From the IMG/VR virus record IMGVR_UViG_3300043775_001834, positions 1 to 64,000 of that record: DNA of 64,000 nt; one strand, written 5' to 3'. This stretch comes from a virus. Within the stretch, counting starts at the first letter, position 1. Each line of letters opens with the position of its first letter. A program made the translations under genes and the position numbers. Positions 7,239 to 14,753 of this stretch are shown here, one piece after another. The notes below the pieces were generated by a model, which was not told the DNA's origin, ran no database searches, and saw only the letters and a list, made by a program, of their open reading frames with translations.

Positions 7239-8047
7239 TGACGAAATCCGAAATTTATGAATATATTAATAAAAATAAGATGAAATTCTTAGGATCTAAT
7301 ATAGGCACATATGATGAGAAATTAGATAATTGGATAAGGTCTCAAGGATTTAAAATACCGGTATTTGGTTCACAAAATGTTTTCGATTATTTGACTGACG
7401 ATAAAGGTAAATTTTGTAACTGTGGAAAACCTAATAAGTTTGATACCTTTAGTCATGGTTATTCTAAATTTTGTTCGAAAGATTGTTTATATAAATGGAG
7501 GTCTGTTAATATGATTGGTGAAAAAAATAACATATACAAAGCAACACCAGAAACCCTAAAAGAAATGGGTAAAAAAAATAGCATACGTATAAAAAAATCT
7601 ATCGCTGAAGGAAAATTCACTCCATGTGTAACTAACTCGTGGGCAAAATCAAGATGCATTGTTGAAATTACTCAAGGAAATATTATTAATAAAATAAAAT
7701 GCAGATCTTCCTGGGATGCTTATTTCCAGATTAGAAATCCGGAATTATTATATGAAAGAATAAGAATTCCTTATGTTATAAAAAACGAATTACATAATTA
7801 CATAGTAGATTTTGTTGATATAAAAAATAAAATTATATATGAAATTAAACCTGAAGGTTTATGTGATTTAGAACTCAATCAAATAAAATTCAAAGCCGCT
7901 CTTGATTGGTGTGAAACTAATCAATACACCTTTAACATAATATCAAATGAATGGTTTGAAACTAATTATGATGAATCTTTATTAAAAGGCCAACCGGATG
8001 AATATAAAATAAAAAGATTATTAAAACAATTTAAAAATGAAAATTAA
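7238..8047 (+). CDS. Vsr-like (EDxHD-type) homing endonuclease inside the split uvsW locus
   Basis: The 269-residue protein has an N-terminal Cys-rich zinc-finger-like part (FCNCGKPNKFD and FCSKDCLYKW). A NUMOD-like basic region (MGKKNSIRIKKSIAEGKF) follows. The C-terminal nuclease domain contains CRSSWDAYFQ, HNYIVDFVDIKNKIIYEIKP and FNIISNEWF. This matches the Vsr/PD-(D/E)xK-type endonucleases described between the halves of split inteins in fractured phage genes. It starts within the masking hairpin and overlaps the downstream intein C-fragment by 11 bases. It probably cleaves intein-free uvsW alleles to spread the element. Confidence 0.75.
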   Translation: MTKSEIYEYINKNKMKFLGSNIGTYDEKLDNWIRSQGFKIPVFGSQNVFDYLTDDKGKFCNCGKPNKFDTFSHGYSKFCSKDCLYKWRSVNMIGEKNNIYKATPETLKEMGKKNSIRIKKSIAEGKFTPCVTNSWAKSRCIVEITQGNIINKIKCRSSWDAYFQIRNPELLYERIRIPYVIKNELHNYIVDFVDIKNKIIYEIKPEGLCDLELNQIKFKAALDWCETNQYTFNIISNEWFETNYDESLLKGQPDEYKIKRLLKQFKNEN

Positions 8048-8981
8048 AAGTATAAAAAAAATAGATTATACTGGCGATGTTTATAATCTTCGAATAAAAT
8101 CAGAAGACGGTAAAAACCATAATTATTTTGCAAATGGCTTGAATGTTTCGAATTGTCATAAGGCAAAATCTCAATCGATCAAAACTATCTTAGAAAAATG
8201 TGAAAACGCTGATAGAAGATTTGGTCTTTCTGGTACAATTCCTAAAGAAGGATCTTTAGATAGATTGACTATTATGGCTTATACCGGACCTATAATTTCA
8301 TCTATTAGTGCAGATTTCTTAATTGAAAAGGGACATATCACTCCATGTGAAGTTTATGCAATAGAAATGGATTATGCACCACAAGAAGTAAAAGAAGGAT
8401 TTAAAGTTTTACATGCTAGATCTGAAGATGATAGAAAGAAATTGCTTAAACTTGAACAGGATTATGCAATACAATCAAATGCTAGGCTGCAATTTATTAC
8501 GGATATGATTTTAAAGAATCATAAAAACTCTCTTGTACTTTTCTTTAGAATCGAATACGGTAACAAAATCTATGATATGCTAAGACAGAAAACTGTAAGG
8601 AGAGTATTCTACATCGATGGTGGAACCGACAAAGATGTTCGTTCAAGTCATAAAGAAGGTCTCGAAGAAGGTGAAGGGAAAATTATGATTGCATCTTATG
8701 GTACATTCTCGACAGGTATCAATGTAACAAATATTCATACCATATATCTCACAGAATCATTCAAATCTGAGGTTATTATTCGTCAATCTATTGGTAGAGG
8801 ACTTAGAAAACATGAGGATAAAAAGAAGCTACTCATCATTGACTTTATAGATGATTTTAGAGTTGGACGATACAATAACTATCTATACAAACATGGTTTA
8901 GCTAGACAAGAAATCTATGACGATCAGAAGTTCCCTTTTCAAGTCAAGACCGTCGATGTAGGAAAGATATACAACACATAA
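8037..8981 (+). CDS. uvsW: Split-intein C-fragment fused to the UvsW helicase C-terminal half
   Basis: The first 39 residues are an intein C-fragment with block F DYTGDVYNLRI and the terminal block NYFANGLNVSN. The penultimate residue is Ser rather than the usual His. The extein resumes with Cys at 8154 as CHKAKSQSIKTIL and continues through motif III (GLSGTIP), the second RecA domain and the motif VI region RQSIGRGLRKHEDKK. Together with 6208-7200 this makes a complete UvsW. The independent ATG shows that two polypeptides are made and must splice in trans to work. Confidence 0.9.
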   Translation: MKIKSIKKIDYTGDVYNLRIKSEDGKNHNYFANGLNVSNCHKAKSQSIKTILEKCENADRRFGLSGTIPKEGSLDRLTIMAYTGPIISSISADFLIEKGHITPCEVYAIEMDYAPQEVKEGFKVLHARSEDDRKKLLKLEQDYAIQSNARLQFITDMILKNHKNSLVLFFRIEYGNKIYDMLRQKTVRRVFYIDGGTDKDVRSSHKEGLEEGEGKIMIASYGTFSTGINVTNIHTIYLTESFKSEVIIRQSIGRGLRKHEDKKKLLIIDFIDDFRVGRYNNYLYKHGLARQEIYDDQKFPFQVKTVDVGKIYNT

Positions 8982-8988
8982 ACAATTA

Positions 8989-8997
8989 GATATATAA
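8989..8997 (+). promoter_or_regulatory. Late-promoter-like GATATATAA
   Basis: An exact GATATATAA lies 20 bases before the ATG at 9018 in a short intergenic gap. Confidence 0.55.
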
Positions 8998-9017
8998 TTA
9001 AAAAGTATCTAACTCTA

Positions 9018-9251
9018 ATGGCATTACTTAAATTTAAAGCCTTTTCTAAATCACTTAAGGAAGAAAAAATCCAAAAGGAATTAGACAAAAAGGCTTCTGA
9101 CTATAAAAAAATCTATTTAGAAAAACTTCAAACTTATGGAGTTACGGATGCTTCACATTTAAACGACGATCAGCTAGAAGAATTTTTAGAGAATATGAAG
9201 TCTTATCGAAATAAACCAACTATTCAATCAGAACCATCAGATATATTATAA
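9018..9251 (+). CDS. Small charged helical protein, unknown function
   Basis: The 77-residue protein is strongly Lys/Glu-rich and helical (SKSLKEEKIQKELDKKASDY), followed by NDDQLEEFLENM. It starts MALLKFKAFSKSL, which is not a good capsid-targeting match. A late-promoter-like GATATATAA lies upstream and the next gene begins on the base after its stop, so it is probably a late gene. A prohead-core or scaffold accessory role is possible, but no family is recognised. Confidence 0.5.
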   Translation: MALLKFKAFSKSLKEEKIQKELDKKASDYKKIYLEKLQTYGVTDASHLNDDQLEEFLENMKSYRNKPTIQSEPSDIL

Positions 9252-10484
9252 ATGGCAGAAATTCAAACATTAAGAGATGTATTTCGTAAGGAAGGACTTC
9301 AATTTGTACATAAACTTTTCGATAATTTTGTAATAGTAAGCGAAAAGCTTAATGCGACTAGGTTTGCCTTCGAAAAAAATTCCGATGGGACTATCGAATT
9401 CTATCGTAAAGATGGGAAGATAACTGCTATCGAGAGAACTCTTAACCAAATATTTGAAGAGCCAATAAATTACATTCAAAGTCTTTCTCCTGAAATTATT
9501 AAAAAAATACCAGTAGGATATCGATATGGCTTTAGATATTTTCATTCAACTGAACCTATCTACATCAAATATGATAAACTTCCACTTAATGGTTTAACAC
9601 TTACCGACATCATAAAAATTGATGGAAATAAAAGTAAAGTTATCGATGATGTTGCAGTTCAAAATGGCATTGCTGATTTGCTTATGGTAGACAAACCACC
9701 AGTAATTTGGTATGGTAAACTAGACGACGTTCAGAAAACTAGATTAACGGATTATCTTAGAACTTCAGAGGAAAAACTACTAGAAAAATTTAAAACTACT
9801 TCGTTTACTAAATACTTTATTTCAATAGTTAATCCTTCGTTGAAGAAAACCGCCTTAAACGACGATATTGATAAACCAATTGACTCGATAATATTCAAAT
9901 TCATCGATGATTCTAATTCCGACATAGTATATGCAAAAGCGGTTGACCCTGTAATTCAACAAATAATTCGAACTAACGAAGAAGAAAGAGAACCTCAAGA
10001 TATGTATGGCATAATTTTGTCAGATATCGTTGAGTTCGTAAAAATCAACGGAATTAATAAGTATAAATTAGAAGATGGTTCATCTGACGAAAAATTCGTT
10101 AAGTTGATGTGTCTAATTTATAACGATTATATTAAAAAGAATGAATATAAATTTGAAGGTGTCGAATTAGATGCTCTTTCATTTACTAATATACCTAAAT
10201 TTGATTTGAATTCAGGTTTTATTCCTAATCTAGAAACTAGAGAATCAATTGCAAAATCTACAATAAATAAAAATTTATTTAAGATAATTGTTTCGTCGTT
10301 TTCTAAGCCTAAAAGAAAGCCAACCGGCACAATGACTCAATTGCTAATTGATGATTTAAAAACTCTTAGTGATAGGATAAAAACGAAAGTTGATATACTG
10401 AAACCTGTAACAAATGAAGGAATGATGACGTTCGAAGATTATTTAGCATTAAAGGAAGAAAAGACGAGAACGATCAAAGACTAA
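9252..10484 (+). CDS. Putative nucleotidyltransferase/ligase-like protein with CTS-like C terminus
   Basis: Residues 27-50 read VIVSEKLNATRF then a strand and YRKDGK. This resembles motif I of RNA/DNA ligases (K-x-D/N-G-x-R), with Lys32 as the candidate nucleophile and Asn-Ala in place of Asp-Gly. A later RYGFRYFHS segment fits motif III/IIIa of that fold. The remaining 300 residues are not recognised. The last 25 residues read NEG then MMTFEDYLALKEE, resembling the capsid targeting motif at the C rather than the N terminus. It directly precedes a run of tagged head proteins. Catalytic activity is uncertain because the motif is degenerate. Confidence 0.45.
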   Translation: MAEIQTLRDVFRKEGLQFVHKLFDNFVIVSEKLNATRFAFEKNSDGTIEFYRKDGKITAIERTLNQIFEEPINYIQSLSPEIIKKIPVGYRYGFRYFHSTEPIYIKYDKLPLNGLTLTDIIKIDGNKSKVIDDVAVQNGIADLLMVDKPPVIWYGKLDDVQKTRLTDYLRTSEEKLLEKFKTTSFTKYFISIVNPSLKKTALNDDIDKPIDSIIFKFIDDSNSDIVYAKAVDPVIQQIIRTNEEEREPQDMYGIILSDIVEFVKINGINKYKLEDGSSDEKFVKLMCLIYNDYIKKNEYKFEGVELDALSFTNIPKFDLNSGFIPNLETRESIAKSTINKNLFKIIVSSFSKPKRKPTGTMTQLLIDDLKTLSDRIKTKVDILKPVTNEGMMTFEDYLALKEEKTRTIKD

Positions 10485-10492
10485 ATATATAA
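10483..10492 (+). promoter_or_regulatory. Late-promoter-like AAATATATAA
   Basis: A variant of the GATATATAA element, overlapping the upstream stop and about 15 bases before the ATG at 10508. It would drive the cluster of tagged genes. Confidence 0.5.
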
Positions 10493-10507
10493 AAAAACAA
10501 CAAAGAT

Positions 10508-11569
10508 ATGAATTTTACAAGAGACTTTTTAAATGAAGTTCTTATCTGTAGAGAATCTATAAAAGTACTTCTTAACGAAGGTACTGTTGTAACAATAAAT
10601 GCAGGAGATGAATTTACTCGCATAAATGATATTGTTGCGGTAAGTGAAAACTATGGTAAAGAAATAGAAGAACTAGCAGAACGTGTACAGATCAAAAGAA
10701 AATACGGTCAATATGGTTCCATGTCCGCAAATAGTTCTGCACCAGTTAGAGACAGAATAGTTGAATTTGTAGGTAAAAAATACTGCAATGAGGAAGAACT
10801 TCAAAATTTCTTACTTAAATTAGAAGAAGATCGAGGAACTTCTTTCAACCAAAAACAATGGTTTGATAGAAATCAAAAATATTTTCAATCATTTAAAAAT
10901 GAAGGTCAACAAGTATGGACCCTTTCTAAATTCGGTAAACGAGTACTAGAACACATATTAAAAAACAAAACAAAACCAATGGTAAACGAATCGAAAATTG
11001 GACTATTTAAGTTCACTACAATAAATGAATCAAAATCCGAACCTATTTTCGAAGGTTCAGTAAATTTAAGTAATCAATTTGCTTTAGTTCTTGTTGGTGG
11101 ATCTATTGGTGCTACAAAAACATTCCCAATTTTTGTTGGTAGAGATATGGGTAGCATAGTAGAAACTGGAGATGATAAAGATGCATTGGTTTCTGTTAAA
11201 AATCAAAGAAATAAAACACTAAGTCCTGGTGAAAAATCTTACTACGGAATGTCGTACAAAGTAATTGAATTGACTAAAAGCAAAGTAAAACAAATCAACA
11301 ACCTTATTGCTTTTCAAGATAAATCTGATGATGCAGAAGTTTCTGAATCAGAATTATTTGAAAGTCATGAAGAACAAATTAAGAAAGAATGCATTTCTAG
11401 ACTTTCTGAGTTCTTTGGTTGTTCTCCAGGTAATTTGTCGAAATTCAAATTTGATGGTAGTGATAACATCAAAGAACTTACTAAATCACTTAGATCTAGT
11501 AGTGATGTAGGAACTGAAGCTTATTATAAAGTAGCTATTGAAATGGCTAAAAAGGATTTAGGTCTATAA
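10508..11569 (+). CDS. Tagged putative internal head protein with several gp21-type cleavage sites
   Basis: The 353-residue protein begins MNFTRDFLNEVLICRES and soon repeats the cleavage-like signature as VLLNEG. Further copies appear as MVNES and TINES around residues 160-180. Between them lies an unassigned domain; a second unassigned region (SNQFALVLVGGSIGATKTFP) follows. Several (L/I/V)NE-(S/G/A) sites suggest that the protease cuts it into pieces during head maturation, as happens to T4 core proteins. No enzymatic motif is recognised. Its stop overlaps the next tagged start by one base. Confidence 0.6.
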   Translation: MNFTRDFLNEVLICRESIKVLLNEGTVVTINAGDEFTRINDIVAVSENYGKEIEELAERVQIKRKYGQYGSMSANSSAPVRDRIVEFVGKKYCNEEELQNFLLKLEEDRGTSFNQKQWFDRNQKYFQSFKNEGQQVWTLSKFGKRVLEHILKNKTKPMVNESKIGLFKFTTINESKSEPIFEGSVNLSNQFALVLVGGSIGATKTFPIFVGRDMGSIVETGDDKDALVSVKNQRNKTLSPGEKSYYGMSYKVIELTKSKVKQINNLIAFQDKSDDAEVSESELFESHEEQIKKECISRLSEFFGCSPGNLSKFKFDGSDNIKELTKSLRSSSDVGTEAYYKVAIEMAKKDLGL

Positions 11570-11913
11570 TGAGACTTAAAAAATTCAATGATTTTGTTAA
11601 TGAAGCTGAGGTTAGATATTCGATCGAAAGACTTCAATTAGCCAAAAGGACTTGGAGTTCTGATGATGAGGCAAAAGAAAAATTTGCTAAAAAGAATGAA
11701 GATGCTAAGAACATCAATGCATTTATGACTAAAGATGAAGAACGAGAAGAAACTTATCGCTTTATATCTTACGAAGAAGGAATCTCATTTAATATAATCT
11801 TACGAGAAAATGGAAAGGTTATTATTTCTAATTCATATCCTGACGAAGAGAAAAGAAATTTCGATCAAGATTGTAAACTAATAATAGGAAAAACAATTAA
11901 AACAAATGCCTAA
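11569..11913 (+). CDS. Small capsid-targeting-tagged protein
   Basis: The 114-residue protein begins MRLKKFNDFVNEAEV, a clear member of the tag family with a predicted cut after Glu. The mature part is charged and helical (KRTWSSDDEAKEKFAKKN), followed by a predicted beta segment (GISFNIILRENGKVIISN). No known domain. It sits in a translationally coupled run of tagged genes, overlapping both neighbours by a few bases. Confidence 0.65.
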   Translation: MRLKKFNDFVNEAEVRYSIERLQLAKRTWSSDDEAKEKFAKKNEDAKNINAFMTKDEEREETYRFISYEEGISFNIILRENGKVIISNSYPDEEKRNFDQDCKLIIGKTIKTNA

Positions 11914-12163
11914 TTATATACCATCATTTGATGAATATCTTAACGAATCTTCAGAAGATCGTAGAACACCTGAAGAAAAGATTCGAGATGGAATTGCCGC
12001 GTTAAAGCAATCAATAGACAAGCTACTGAATTCGTGTAAAGAGAATCCAGAAAAGATTCCGATATTTAAAGCTCAAATTGCAGTGCTAAACGCAAAAATT
12101 AATGTATTTAACGCACAAACTAATTTGCGAAGAGTACAAAAAAATTACACATATTCAAAATGA
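11906..12163 (+). CDS. Small capsid-targeting-tagged helical protein
   Basis: The 85-residue protein begins MPNYIPSFDEYLNESSED, matching the tag. The remainder is helical and Gln/Lys/Asn-rich (NAKINVFNAQTNLRRVQ) with no recognised domain. It starts eight bases inside the upstream gene and its stop overlaps the next start by four bases, the usual coupling in this cluster. Confidence 0.65.
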   Translation: MPNYIPSFDEYLNESSEDRRTPEEKIRDGIAALKQSIDKLLNSCKENPEKIPIFKAQIAVLNAKINVFNAQTNLRRVQKNYTYSK

Positions 12164-12819
12164 AATTAACAACATACGAAGAATATCTAAATGAAAACAT
12201 AAATGAATTTGGCCCTTTAGCTGGTTCAGGTAATGTTCGAGCAGATGAACTAAATAACCTGCAACGAGAAGCTGCAAAGAAAAGTGAAAGAGGAGAAACT
12301 GTTTATATAGTAGGTGCTAAAAACGGATCTTATAAATTATCAAAATATTTCGAAAAGGGAAATACTTATGCAGCATATTATAACGGTATGCCGCAAGTAG
12401 TAGAAGGAATTTTAGAAAATGAAAATTTTTTAAATGAAGCTCTTAAAGACATTACGATAAGTGATACAGAAGCAGAAGAAATTTTTGACGAAATCAAGCG
12501 TCTTACTAAATTACATAAAGAAAAGGGATTTGTTTCCGGTGAAGTTTCCGTAGATGGATTCGCTAAATCTTCAGGAGCATTTGGATTAAATCCAGACGAT
12601 AAAAACCTTAAAATTGCTGGCATCTCTGCAACTACATTCGGAGTTTTTGCATGTATAACAACTCAAGCTAATATTGTAGTTTGTTATGTCACTTTAGGTT
12701 ACGATACGTTAAAGAAAAAATTAAAACTAGGAAGTTATTCTCTTACTTTTTATAGTGGTAGAGAATCTCATTTCAATCAAATAGCTAGACAATACAAAAA
12801 AACAATATACAACAAATAA
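12160..12819 (+). CDS. Capsid-targeting-tagged protein, unknown function
   Basis: The 219-residue protein begins MKLTTYEEYLNENINEFGP. An internal NENFLNEALKD lies near residue 90 and would be a second protease site, dividing the product into two parts. The second part has a predicted beta-rich region ending in a basic tail (SHFNQIARQYKKTIY). No active-site motif is seen. Confidence 0.65.
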   Translation: MKLTTYEEYLNENINEFGPLAGSGNVRADELNNLQREAAKKSERGETVYIVGAKNGSYKLSKYFEKGNTYAAYYNGMPQVVEGILENENFLNEALKDITISDTEAEEIFDEIKRLTKLHKEKGFVSGEVSVDGFAKSSGAFGLNPDDKNLKIAGISATTFGVFACITTQANIVVCYVTLGYDTLKKKLKLGSYSLTFYSGRESHFNQIARQYKKTIYNK

Positions 12820-12820
12820 T

Positions 12821-13390
12821 ATGAAACACATACCTACATACGAAGAATTCGTAAACGAATCAGTACTAAACGAAGGAAGAGTTAAAGCAGCTACATTACT
12901 TCAAGAAATAATAGACGGTAATACTTCTAGAGCAGAAGGTATTAAAATGTCTAAAGACTTAGCTGAACACTATCTGTATTGGTTGAGAACTTCTCCTTAC
13001 GGCAAGAAAAATACAGATTTGCCTCTATATATGCTAATCAAAGCTTCATTTAATTGGGGTATTGAAAGACAATTAGATAAAAAATTAAAAGTAGAGCTAG
13101 ATACATTGAAAACTACAATCAACAAACCAATGAATGAAGGTTTTAATGCAAGCTATTGGGAAGGTTATCATGAAAAATCTGCAAAAATTCCAAATCCAAC
13201 GGATATGCAAATTCAACAAGAAGTAGAAGCTTCGGTTGAAGAATGGAACGATAATAATGAAAACGGGAAAGAGAATGAAGTAACTCCTGCAGGTGAAAAG
13301 AAAGTTTTAGCTCTTGCAAAACAATTCGTTAAAGCAAAAAAATATATTTGCTCAGATATTATTGATGCAATGATAGCTCAAGAATCATAA
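12821..13390 (+). CDS. Capsid-targeting-tagged protein with tandem cleavage sites
   Basis: The 189-residue protein begins MKHIPTYEEFVNESVLNEGR, with two consecutive (V/L)NE sites, and has another at PMNEGFNASYWEG near residue 105. Residues 25-90 contain an aromatic helical segment (LAEHYLYWLRTSPYGKK). The C-terminal part is acidic, then Lys-rich. No family is recognised; it ends the block B cluster of tagged genes. Confidence 0.65.
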   Translation: MKHIPTYEEFVNESVLNEGRVKAATLLQEIIDGNTSRAEGIKMSKDLAEHYLYWLRTSPYGKKNTDLPLYMLIKASFNWGIERQLDKKLKVELDTLKTTINKPMNEGFNASYWEGYHEKSAKIPNPTDMQIQQEVEASVEEWNDNNENGKENEVTPAGEKKVLALAKQFVKAKKYICSDIIDAMIAQES

Positions 13391-13396
13391 TAAATT

Positions 13397-13780
13397 ATGC
13401 CATCAGTATCACAATCACAACAACGATTAATGGGTCAGGCTTATGCTCTTAAAAAGGGAGATATTCAAGCTAAAGACATTGATGCAGAATATAGAAAACA
13501 AATACAAGATTTAGCAGATGGAATGTCTCTTAAAGATTTAAAAGATTTTGCAGAAACTAAACATAACGATTTACCTGTTACGAAAGAATCCAATGAACTG
13601 GATGAAAATTCTCCGGTTGCTACATTAAGTTCTGTTAATGGTATGGGTCCTATTGCACTACCTCAAGGAGATAAAATAGGAAGTGGAGATAATCCAAATC
13701 CTTCTTCTAAAAAGAAAAAAGCCTTTAAGAATTTCAAAGATTTTATTAAAGGACAAACAACGGTAAGGGCTGCCTTTTAA
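13397..13780 (+). CDS. DUF3008-like small phage protein with capsid-protein-like segment
   Basis: Residues 1-60 (MPSVSQSQQRLMGQAYALKKG, then the LADGMSLKDLKDFAETKHNDLP end) match the widespread DUF3008 family of small phage proteins. After a linker it carries SSVNGMGPIALPQ and IGSGDNP, which parallel AVNGMGATRFPDSPGS and TGSGDK in the N-terminal region of the major capsid protein of this phage. The C terminus is basic (SSKKKKAFKNFKDFIKG). It lacks the N-terminal tag but sits at the end of a tagged cluster, so a head-associated role is likely. Confidence 0.6.
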   Translation: MPSVSQSQQRLMGQAYALKKGDIQAKDIDAEYRKQIQDLADGMSLKDLKDFAETKHNDLPVTKESNELDENSPVATLSSVNGMGPIALPQGDKIGSGDNPNPSSKKKKAFKNFKDFIKGQTTVRAAF

Positions 13781-13816
13781 GGTTTGCGGCTCAAATAAAA
13801 AACTCTAAAATGGACG

Positions 13817-14038
13817 GTGATTATCCCAAGCAAAAAACCAAAAAAACTAACAAGAAAGCATGTTGCGACAACATTTCTTATATTAGCAACTTTCTTCAAC
13901 CCTCTTGGATTCGATGCCCTCTTCGCACTGATAATGAAGTGGACAGGCTCATTTTGGCTTACGGACAGTATATTCTATGCCCTATCACTATTATTTTTTG
14001 GAGCATATTACTTTATGTCTCGATCTAACAAAGACTGA
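13817..14038 (+). CDS. Small membrane protein, GTG start
   Basis: This 73-residue frame starts at GTG and encodes a basic N terminus (KKPKKLTRKH). Two hydrophobic segments follow, about residues 16-42 and 47-68 (TFLILATFFNPLGFDALFAL and FWLTDSIFYALSLLFFGAYY), then a short charged end. I prefer it over the overlapping frame from the ATG at 13810 because it has a coherent two-helix membrane topology. A holin-like or host-membrane function is possible but unsupported. Confidence 0.5.
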   Translation: MIIPSKKPKKLTRKHVATTFLILATFFNPLGFDALFALIMKWTGSFWLTDSIFYALSLLFFGAYYFMSRSNKD

Positions 14039-14082
14039 ATCTCCTCGATTTTTCTTACATATAATGATAAAACAATGTCATT

Positions 14083-14526
14083 ATGAAATTCTTAAAAGTT
14101 AGAGATGTCAAAGATCCGTCAAGAGGCACTCCTCAATCTGCCGGCATCGACCTATTTATACCAAATGATTTCACTCCGCAATTTTTGCGTCCAGGTGATT
14201 CTATCTTAATTCCAGCAGGATTAAAAATTAATGTACCAGAAAATCACGTATTTATTATGATGAATAAATCTGGTGTAGCCACTAAAAAGCATCTCGACGT
14301 AGGTGCTTGTGTTATAGACGAAGATTACCAAGGAGAAATTCATATCCACTTAATGAATGTCGGTAATGATTCTACATCTTTAAGTCCAGGTGAAAAAATT
14401 GCTCAATGTTTACTTATGCCTATTGTATATGCACCGGTAGAAGTTGTAGAAGATGAAAATACTTTATGGAATGGCAAATCTACTGAAAGAGGCGAAGGTG
14501 GATTTGGTTCAACTGGAATTAATTAA
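14083..14526 (+). CDS. dut: dUTP diphosphatase (trimeric dUTPase)
   Basis: The 147-residue protein carries all five dUTPase motifs in order: AGIDLF, NKSGVATK, CVIDEDYQGEIHI with the catalytic Asp, PGEKIAQCLL, and the C-terminal P-loop-like ERGEGGFGSTG. It hydrolyses dUTP to dUMP and diphosphate, keeping uracil out of phage DNA and feeding dTMP synthesis. It stands at the head of the nucleotide/replication cluster and probably shares a transcript with the polymerase and ribonucleotide reductase genes. Confidence 0.93.
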   Translation: MKFLKVRDVKDPSRGTPQSAGIDLFIPNDFTPQFLRPGDSILIPAGLKINVPENHVFIMMNKSGVATKKHLDVGACVIDEDYQGEIHIHLMNVGNDSTSLSPGEKIAQCLLMPIVYAPVEVVEDENTLWNGKSTERGEGGFGSTGIN

Positions 14527-14528
14527 TT

Positions 14529-14750
14529 ATGGAAAATTTAATAGCACCAGGCATAGATATTAAGAAAAATTCTATTGCTGTTATATGTGAAGCTGAAAAT
14601 TGTGGTAGTGAAACCTTCACCGAAGTAGTTTTTATGCGTAAAGTTTCTAAGCTAATTACCGGAGCACCAAAAGATTCATTTGTTCCAATTCCGACATTCC
14701 AATGTTCAAAATGCGGGCATATAAATAAAGAATTCATTCCTAAAATTTAA
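14529..14750 (+). CDS. Small zinc-ribbon protein upstream of polymerase
   Basis: The 73-residue protein has two candidate zinc half-sites: ICEAENCGSETF near residue 20, and FQCSKCGHINKEF near the C terminus. It probably folds as a zinc ribbon. It lies two bases after dut and three bases before polymerase part A. Small zinc-ribbon proteins of this size are common beside T4-like replication genes, but their role is unknown. Confidence 0.6.
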   Translation: MENLIAPGIDIKKNSIAVICEAENCGSETFTEVVFMRKVSKLITGAPKDSFVPIPTFQCSKCGHINKEFIPKI

Positions 14751-14753
14751 TTA

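Noticed and set aside
13810-14028. Reading frame overlapping the membrane protein at 13817
   Set aside because: Its product lacks coherent features, while the GTG frame encodes two clear membrane helices.
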